Source of the DNA: an uncultured Eggerthellaceae bacterium | Lineage (GTDB): Bacteria > Actinomycetota > Coriobacteriia > Coriobacteriales > Eggerthellaceae | NCBI GenBank assembly: GCA_934617065.1 | Contig: CAKTTY010000004.1 | Location: 62,001 to 126,000 of the forward strand | DNA length: 64,000 bases | Reading direction: 5' to 3' | Shown here: positions 59,283 to 64,000 of the stretch, one piece after another | Layout: each line of letters starts with the position of its first letter | Position numbering within the stretch: the stretch's first letter is position 1 | The notes under the pieces: model-generated | The model's database searches: none | Seen by the model: the letters and a program-made list of their open reading frames with translations, nothing else | Told to the model about the DNA's origin: nothing | Position numbers and translations under genes: made by a program

Positions 59283-60056
59283 ATGGACGAAACGAAACCG
59301 AAACATAAACAAGATAAAGCTCTTGGAAATGCCCCTGAGAGCGAGAAACCATCACAGCACAAAGGCATTTTCGCGCGCATCAAGGCGCCGTTTAGCGCTG
59401 CGTTTCCCGTTATGATCGGATATGTGTTCTTGGGCATACCTTGCGGCATCCTTGCTCAGCAGATAGGACTCGATCCTCTGCAGGTATTCTTGCTTTCCAT
59501 GCTGTTTTATTCGGGTGCAGGTCAGTACATGATCCCCAATATGTGGCTTGCTGGGTCGCCTGCGCTGGCCATCATCGCTTCAGTCACGTTGGTGAATACG
59601 CGTCAGTTGCTGTACGGCGCTTCGCTTTCGCGTTTTTGCCACGAGACCCCCAAGCCGCTTTCTTTCCTGTTCGGAGCCACGGTAACCGACGAATCCTTCG
59701 CGGTTAACTTGGGGCGCTTTAGCTCAGGGAAGTGGAAGGTGTCGCAAGCGACGGCCGTTAATCTCCTATGCGAGACAACATGGGCCCTTGCCAACACTCT
59801 TGGTGTTGTTCTTGGATCTCTTCTCACGGTGCCTACGGCTTTGGCGTCGTTCGCCATGACCAGCATCTTTCTGTGCCTTTTGTTTTCCCAGAAAGCCACG
59901 AAGTCCAATATTGCTGCCGCTTTGACCGCGGTGTTGGGTGTGTTTGTGTGCAAGTGCGTAGGTTTGTCGGGCCCGGCTATCCTTGTTGGTGCCCTGGTCG
60001 GCGTTGCTGCAGGCATGATCGTTTCCAGGAAGGAGGGCACCCATGTCGTGGAGTGA
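59283..60056 (+). CDS. azlC: AzlC-family branched-chain amino acid permease subunit
   Basis: A 257-residue membrane protein, the large partner of a two-subunit branched-chain amino acid exporter. PVMIGYVFLGIPCGILAQQ opens the first hydrophobic repeat; MLFYSGAGQYMIPNMW, LVNTRQLLYGASLSRF and ATVTDESFAVNLG are the family motifs. The N-terminal 35 residues are charged and cytoplasmic. The ATG at 59283 lies 9 bases after TATATT, so the message may be near-leaderless; a TTG at 59277 is also in frame. The same frame is open back to 59112 without a start. azlD overlaps its end by 14 bases. Confidence 0.88.
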   Translation: MDETKPKHKQDKALGNAPESEKPSQHKGIFARIKAPFSAAFPVMIGYVFLGIPCGILAQQIGLDPLQVFLLSMLFYSGAGQYMIPNMWLAGSPALAIIASVTLVNTRQLLYGASLSRFCHETPKPLSFLFGATVTDESFAVNLGRFSSGKWKVSQATAVNLLCETTWALANTLGVVLGSLLTVPTALASFAMTSIFLCLLFSQKATKSNIAAALTAVLGVFVCKCVGLSGPAILVGALVGVAAGMIVSRKEGTHVVE

Positions 60057-60366
60057 GTTCGCCTTTATTGGCATTGCCTGCGCGGTTACCATTCTAATTT
60101 GCCGTGTTGTTCCCGTATTCGCCTTGCGCGGAAGGGATCTCCCAGGCTGGCTTTCCCAGGCGCTTGCCTTTATCCCGCCAGCGGCATTTGCTGCCCTTAT
60201 CTCTAACGACCTGCTTGCTCCAGGGATGTTCGATGCGGGCTTCTGGCCGGCGGCGATTCCCCTCATTGCAGCCGCTGCCGTTACCGTCGTTGCCGTTAAA
60301 ACGAAATCGTTGGTATGGTGCATCATCGTAGGCGTGGGGGTTTTCGGTCTTTTACTTTTTGTCTAG
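60043..60366 (+). CDS. azlD: AzlD-family branched-chain amino acid permease subunit
   Basis: A 107-residue membrane protein with four helices; CRVVPVFALRGRDLPGWLSQ and IPPAAFAALISNDLL are typical of AzlD, the small partner of AzlC. The ATG follows AGGAGGGCACCC and overlaps the azlC end. Together they probably export or exchange valine, leucine, isoleucine or analogues. A terminator follows. Confidence 0.92.
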   Translation: MSWSEFAFIGIACAVTILICRVVPVFALRGRDLPGWLSQALAFIPPAAFAALISNDLLAPGMFDAGFWPAAIPLIAAAAVTVVAVKTKSLVWCIIVGVGVFGLLLFV

Positions 60367-60385
60367 TTCCTTTTTTGAACTGCTG

Positions 60386-60415
60386 AAGGCGCTCGGGTTA
60401 TCCGGGCGCCTTTTA
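60386..60415 (+). terminator. Terminator after azlCD
   Basis: AAGGCGC(T)CGG and CCG(G)GCGCCTT around GTTAT, then TTATT. Confidence 0.85.
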
Positions 60416-60451
60416 TTGTTTCGAACAGGTTTCGTTTGCTTAGTGTCTTGT

Positions 60452-60488
60452 CACCTGAATTGTCAGGTGTAAACAGCGGTGATAAACT
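60452..60488 (+). promoter_or_regulatory. nadA promoter with probable NiaR operator
   Basis: CACCTGA-ATTG-TCAGGTG (60452-60469) is a perfect dyad covering the -35 TTGTCA (60460-60465); a 17-base spacer leads to TAAACT (60483-60488). The NiaR-type repressor encoded downstream at 63813 is the obvious candidate to bind it. Confidence 0.65.
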
Positions 60489-60547
60489 ACCGCCCATGAT
60501 AAACCTGTGACAAAAGAATGTGGCTTGGAAGAAGGGGAAGTGTTCGC

Positions 60548-61615
60548 ATGGGCAATGTTGAAGCCATCGGAGGGAAGCAAGCTAGAGGGCAGGTATCGTC
60601 GTCGCAGCAAATGGGAGGTGCTCAAAATCCTCGCGGTAGGGCCGATTGCCCCGCATGCGAAGCACCTTTGAACTCGTTTGCCGCCCAGGTTCCCGATCCG
60701 GCGCTGGTGGCAACGATCGATCGGTTGAAGGCTGAGCGCGATGCAGTTATCCTCGCTCATTATTATGTGCAACCTGAGGTTCAGGCGGTGGCCGATTATG
60801 TCGGCGATTCGTTCTACCTAGCCAAATTGGCGGTGGAATTGCCCCAGAAAACCATTGTCCTCGCGGGCGTTGAATTTATGGGCGAAAGCGCGAAGCTGCT
60901 GAATCCCGACAAGACCGTTCTCTTGCCTGAGCCTGCAGCCGATTGCCCTATGGCGCATATGGTTGATAAGAAAACCATCGATGATGCTCGCGCGCGGTAC
61001 GGCGATGATTTGGCGGTGGTGTGCTATGTGAATTCCACTGCCGAAATGAAGACATGGAGCGACGTGTGTGTCACTTCTTCGAATGCGGAGAAGATCTGCC
61101 GCGAACTGCCGCAGAATCACCTGCTGTTTATTCCCGACGTTAACTTGGGCCGTTTCATTGCGAAGCAGGTTCCTGAAAAGCATGTGATTTTAAATAACGG
61201 GTTCTGCCCCCGTCATCAGCGCATTACCCCCAACGAGATCATTGCGTTGGAAGAAGAGTATCCTGAGGCGCTTGTTCTTGCCCATCCCGAATGCACCGAA
61301 GAGGTGTTGGCGGAAGCCGACTATATCGGCTCGACCAAGGGCATTATCGAGTTTACCCAGAAAAGCGATGCGGAAGATTTCATCATCGTAACGATGGTTG
61401 GCGTGCTGCGTGAGATGGAGCTGCGCAATGCCGGTAGCGGTAAGCGCTTCCACTTTGCCCATCGCGTTCCCGTATGCGAGAACATGACTGCGGTAACGCT
61501 GGAAAAGGTTGCCGATTGTCTTGTTAACGAGCAGGTGGGCGTGGAAGTTCCGCTCGAGCTTCAGGATCCAGCCAAGAAAACCCTTGAGCTTATGCTCGAG
61601 TATGCAGCACGATAG
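60548..61615 (+). CDS. nadA: Quinolinate synthase
   Basis: A 355-residue 4Fe-4S enzyme that condenses iminoaspartate with dihydroxyacetone phosphate to quinolinate, the NAD precursor. AVILAHYYVQPEVQAVADYV, FMGESAKLLNPDKTVLLPE, VVCYVNSTAEMK, LNNGFCPRHQRI and AHPECTEEVL are characteristic; cysteines in CYVN, GFCP and VPVCENM are the likely cluster ligands. The first 40 residues are a Gln/Gly-rich extension ending in DCPAC, which is not part of the usual fold. The ATG at 60548 follows GAAGGGGAAG; an ATG at 60518 would precede this site. Confidence 0.96.
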   Translation: MGNVEAIGGKQARGQVSSSQQMGGAQNPRGRADCPACEAPLNSFAAQVPDPALVATIDRLKAERDAVILAHYYVQPEVQAVADYVGDSFYLAKLAVELPQKTIVLAGVEFMGESAKLLNPDKTVLLPEPAADCPMAHMVDKKTIDDARARYGDDLAVVCYVNSTAEMKTWSDVCVTSSNAEKICRELPQNHLLFIPDVNLGRFIAKQVPEKHVILNNGFCPRHQRITPNEIIALEEEYPEALVLAHPECTEEVLAEADYIGSTKGIIEFTQKSDAEDFIIVTMVGVLREMELRNAGSGKRFHFAHRVPVCENMTAVTLEKVADCLVNEQVGVEVPLELQDPAKKTLELMLEYAAR

Positions 61616-61624
61616 GGGATTGCT

Positions 61625-62938
61625 ATGCAGACAGAAGAAATCAAATGTGATGTGCTTATTGCGGGGTGTGGCGTTTCGGGGCTGTATGCCGCTCTTAACC
61701 TCCCCTCTACGGCAAACATCATCATGGTCACGAAGACGGTTGTGGAAGAATGCGATTCCATGCTTGCCCAAGGCGGTATATGCGTGCTTCATGATGAAGG
61801 CGATTACGATGCTTTCTACGAAGACACCATGAGGGCCGGCCATTATGAAAACCGTGCCGAAAGCGTCGACATCATGATTCGATCAAGCCGCTCGGTCATC
61901 AACGACCTGATTCGACGCGGGGTAGACTTCGAACGCGAGGTTGATGGCTCGCTGGCATATACCCGTGAGGGGGCCCATTCGCGTCCTCGTATTTGCTATT
62001 ACGGTGATATCACGGGTGAAGAGATCACCACCACGCTGCTGGAAAATGTCCGCCGTCTTCCCAATGTACGGATTTTGGAGCATATCGAGGTTACCGATAT
62101 CATCGAGGCTCCGCAGGGAAATCGTTGTGTGGGCGTTGTATGCGCCGACCGTCGCGGCGGCGAAGGAGCCGAACGTCGTCTCCTTATCCGTGCTCCCTAT
62201 ACCATGCTCGCCACAGGGGGCATCGGGGGACGCTATGAGCGATCCACCAACTTCCCCAGCCTCACGGGCGATGCCTGCCGTATTGCCCAAGAGCATGGTG
62301 TTGCCCTTGAGCATATGGATTATGTTCAGATTCATCCCACCAGCTTGTATGTCAAGCACCCGGGCCGCGCGTTCCTTATTTCGGAATCCTGCCGTGGCGA
62401 AGGAGCCATCTTGCTCGATGCCGAGGGCAACCGCTTCACCGATGAGCTGCAGCCGCGCGATGTGGTTTCTAAGGCAATCTACGAGCAGATGAAAAAAGAT
62501 GGCACTGATCATGTTCTCCTTTCCTTCGAGCGCATGTCACCTGACGAAATCACCGGTCACTTCTCTCATATCTATGAGCACTGTCTTGAAGAGGGCTACG
62601 ATCTGTTGAAAGAGCCTATTCCCGTGGTTCCTGCCCAGCATTACTTTATGGGTGGTGTGCACGTGAACAGCGACTCGGAAACAACTATGATGAACTTCTT
62701 TGCTTTGGGCGAAACGGCCTGCAATGGAGTTCATGGCAAGAATCGCCTTGCTTCCAACTCGCTGCTTGAATCGTTGGTGTTTGCTCAGCGCGCTGCGCGT
62801 GTTGTGTCGTCCCGTATGGCGAAGACGGCTTCGGTGTATGCGGGAGCCGTTTCGACGGTGGGCGCTGTCCAGCGCGCAGCTCATGCCCAGATGCCCCAGC
62901 AGGTTACCGCCGATGTTGTCGTTAAGGTGGCGAGGTAG
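61625..62938 (+). CDS. nadB: L-aspartate oxidase (short form)
   Basis: A 437-residue FAD enzyme that oxidises aspartate to iminoaspartate for NadA. CDVLIAGCGVSGLYAALNLP is the FAD motif. MLAQGGICVLHDEGD, ATGGIGGRYERSTNFPSLTGD, QIHPTSLY and SNSLLESLVFAQRAARV complete the succinate-dehydrogenase-like flavoprotein fold. It lacks most of the C-terminal helical domain of the roughly 540-residue Escherichia coli enzyme, as in other compact anaerobe versions. It lies 9 bases after nadA and abuts nadC. Confidence 0.93.
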   Translation: MQTEEIKCDVLIAGCGVSGLYAALNLPSTANIIMVTKTVVEECDSMLAQGGICVLHDEGDYDAFYEDTMRAGHYENRAESVDIMIRSSRSVINDLIRRGVDFEREVDGSLAYTREGAHSRPRICYYGDITGEEITTTLLENVRRLPNVRILEHIEVTDIIEAPQGNRCVGVVCADRRGGEGAERRLLIRAPYTMLATGGIGGRYERSTNFPSLTGDACRIAQEHGVALEHMDYVQIHPTSLYVKHPGRAFLISESCRGEGAILLDAEGNRFTDELQPRDVVSKAIYEQMKKDGTDHVLLSFERMSPDEITGHFSHIYEHCLEEGYDLLKEPIPVVPAQHYFMGGVHVNSDSETTMMNFFALGETACNGVHGKNRLASNSLLESLVFAQRAARVVSSRMAKTASVYAGAVSTVGAVQRAAHAQMPQQVTADVVVKVAR

Positions 62939-63799
62939 ATGGATCTTTCCTCGTTTGTGCTGATTGTTGATGAGCATATAAAAAGAGCGCTTTGCGAAGA
63001 CATCACCAGCGAAGACGTGTCAACTGCTGCGGTGATGCCTGAGGCGCATCGCGGCACTGTCGAGCTTATTGCCAAGCAAGATGGGGTTATTGCTGGACTT
63101 CAGGTGTTTGAGCGCACTTTCAAGATCCTTGACCAAGCAGCAAGATTCGATGCTACGGTTGTCGATGGGCAGCGTATCTCGTCGGGCCAGTTGCTGGGTG
63201 TCGTACACGCCGACGTTCGTGCTCTGCTTTCAGGTGAGCGTGTGGCTTTGAACTATCTGCAGCGTATGAGCGGTATAGCTACTAAGACACGCCAAGCGGT
63301 TGATATTCTGGCGGAAGCTGGCTCAAAGACCGTTATCGTTGATACTCGCAAAACTACGCCGGGTATGCGAATCTTCGAAAAGGAAGCAGTGCGTTTAGGC
63401 GGTGGCGGAAACCACCGTTTCAATCTTTCCGATGGCGTGATGCTGAAGGACAATCACCTGGATGCTGCCGGCGGCATAACGAATGCCGTTAAAGCTGCCC
63501 GCTCGCGTGCACCGTTCGTTCGCAAGATTGAAGTGGAATGCGAAACGCTGCAGCAGGTTTCCGAGGCATTGGAAGCGGGGGCCGACATCATCATGCTTGA
63601 CAACATGAGCACTCAGCAAATGAAAGAGGCTCTTTCGCTTATCGACGGTCGTGCTGAAACGGAATGCTCGGGCAATGTTGATATCGATGCTTTGCAAGGT
63701 ATCGCAACGTTGGGTGTTGACTACGTGTCTTCTGGCGCGCTTACTCATTCGGCGGGTATTCTTGACCTAAGCATGAAGCATCTGAAGGTTCTCGACTAG
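62939..63799 (+). CDS. nadC: Nicotinate-nucleotide pyrophosphorylase (carboxylating)
   Basis: A 286-residue enzyme converting quinolinate and PRPP to nicotinate mononucleotide. EDITSEDVSTAAV is the N-terminal signature. LNYLQRMSGIATKTRQAVDI, VDTRKTTPGMRIFEKEAV, GGGGNHRFNLSDGVMLKDNH and the barrel end VDYVSSGALTHS are diagnostic. The ATG directly follows the nadB stop, so nadABC is one transcript ahead of the repressor gene. Confidence 0.96.
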   Translation: MDLSSFVLIVDEHIKRALCEDITSEDVSTAAVMPEAHRGTVELIAKQDGVIAGLQVFERTFKILDQAARFDATVVDGQRISSGQLLGVVHADVRALLSGERVALNYLQRMSGIATKTRQAVDILAEAGSKTVIVDTRKTTPGMRIFEKEAVRLGGGGNHRFNLSDGVMLKDNHLDAAGGITNAVKAARSRAPFVRKIEVECETLQQVSEALEAGADIIMLDNMSTQQMKEALSLIDGRAETECSGNVDIDALQGIATLGVDYVSSGALTHSAGILDLSMKHLKVLD

Positions 63800-63812
63800 C
63801 AAGGAGCGGCTT

Positions 63813-64000
63813 ATGGGCAAAGCTGAGGCTATGGCAAGCGCGCAGACGCGACGGGGGCGCATCGTCTCCGACCTTGTGGGGTCGGAGAAGCCGCTTTCGG
63901 GTGCGGCACTTGCTAAAGAGCTGGGGGTGAGCCGACAGATTATCGTGCAGGATATTGCCCTTCTGCGCGCAAACGGGCACGATATCGTAGCCACCAATCG
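63813..64000 (+). CDS. niaR: NiaR-type NAD-biosynthesis repressor (partial, runs off the window)
   Basis: Only the first 62 codons are present. SAQTRRGRIVSDLVGSEKPL, then GAALAKELGVSRQIIVQDIA and LLRANGHDIVATNR, match the N-terminal helix-turn-helix of NiaR (YrxA), the niacin-responsive repressor of NAD synthesis; the 3H ligand domain would lie beyond the window edge. The ATG follows AAGGAGCGGCTT, 13 bases after nadC. It probably binds the dyad over the nadA promoter and so controls its own operon. Confidence 0.88.
   Translation, partial: MGKAEAMASAQTRRGRIVSDLVGSEKPLSGAALAKELGVSRQIIVQDIALLRANGHDIVATN

Noticed and set aside
59092..59415. A 107-codon frame overlapping the azlC start
   Set aside because: It overlaps azlC out of frame, its start lies in a hairpin, and its sequence is not protein-like after residue 70.
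1..64000. Prophage, integron or insertion-sequence gene content
   Set aside because: No transposase, integrase or phage structural gene is seen; the only mobile-looking items are small REP-like palindromes.

Overview
The window is bacterial chromosome with dense, short-spaced, housekeeping-rich gene content and no phage or insertion-sequence genes. It most resembles an asaccharolytic anaerobe of the Coriobacteriia (Eggerthellaceae-like Actinobacteria). The indications are a nickel carbon-monoxide dehydrogenase, a FixABCX electron-transfer module with two acyl-CoA dehydrogenases, an RpoD with a Lys/Ala-rich N-terminus, at least one leaderless-looking promoter, and GTG starts. The placement comes from gene content and family knowledge, not from a search, and the genus cannot be fixed.

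Layout. 1-4.7 kb: a tandem pair of membrane/cytidylate-kinase-like fusion proteins, a YqeY protein and REP-like palindromes. 3.9-8.4 kb: a DUF1461 membrane protein with an ATP-grasp enzyme, then a TetR regulator divergent from a radical SAM protein over a clear operator. 8.5-10.9 kb: metK and a 1-kb non-coding region with a 34-bp tandem repeat, a 70-bp inverted repeat and palindromes. 10.9-15.4 kb: cooS translationally coupled to a nitrate/sulfonate/bicarbonate-type ABC transporter. 15.5-25.4 kb: priA, rpoD, rlmKL, an SLC13/ArsB-type permease, an AlbA_2-domain protein and a small tyrosine phosphatase. 25.5-29.4 kb: two tRNAs, a DEAD-box helicase, trpS and an orphan membrane protein.

29.8-38.9 kb is the most distinctive metabolic block: two divergent acyl-CoA dehydrogenases, etfB/etfA (fixA/fixB), fixC, fixX, an MFS transporter and a LysR regulator. 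The likely logic is acyl-CoA reduction or oxidation linked to electron transfer (possibly bifurcation) through FixABCX. The sequence suggests two regulatory inputs: a 12-bp inverted pair between the dehydrogenases and an 11-bp element shared by the MFS and lysR promoters.

39.1-57.2 kb is a long co-directional run, often with ATG/TAA overlaps: ABC-F, trmL, scpA, scpB, rluB, tyrA, aroA, cmk, plsC, ispH, trmB, der, plsY, gpsA, ogt, rpe, a NifS-type desulfurase, a PHP phosphatase and a Nif3 protein. 57.2-60.4 kb: a zinc-ribbon coiled-coil protein, dgt and azlCD. 60.5-64 kb: nadA-nadB-nadC followed by a NiaR-type repressor that runs off the window; a palindrome over the nadA promoter is the obvious candidate for its site.
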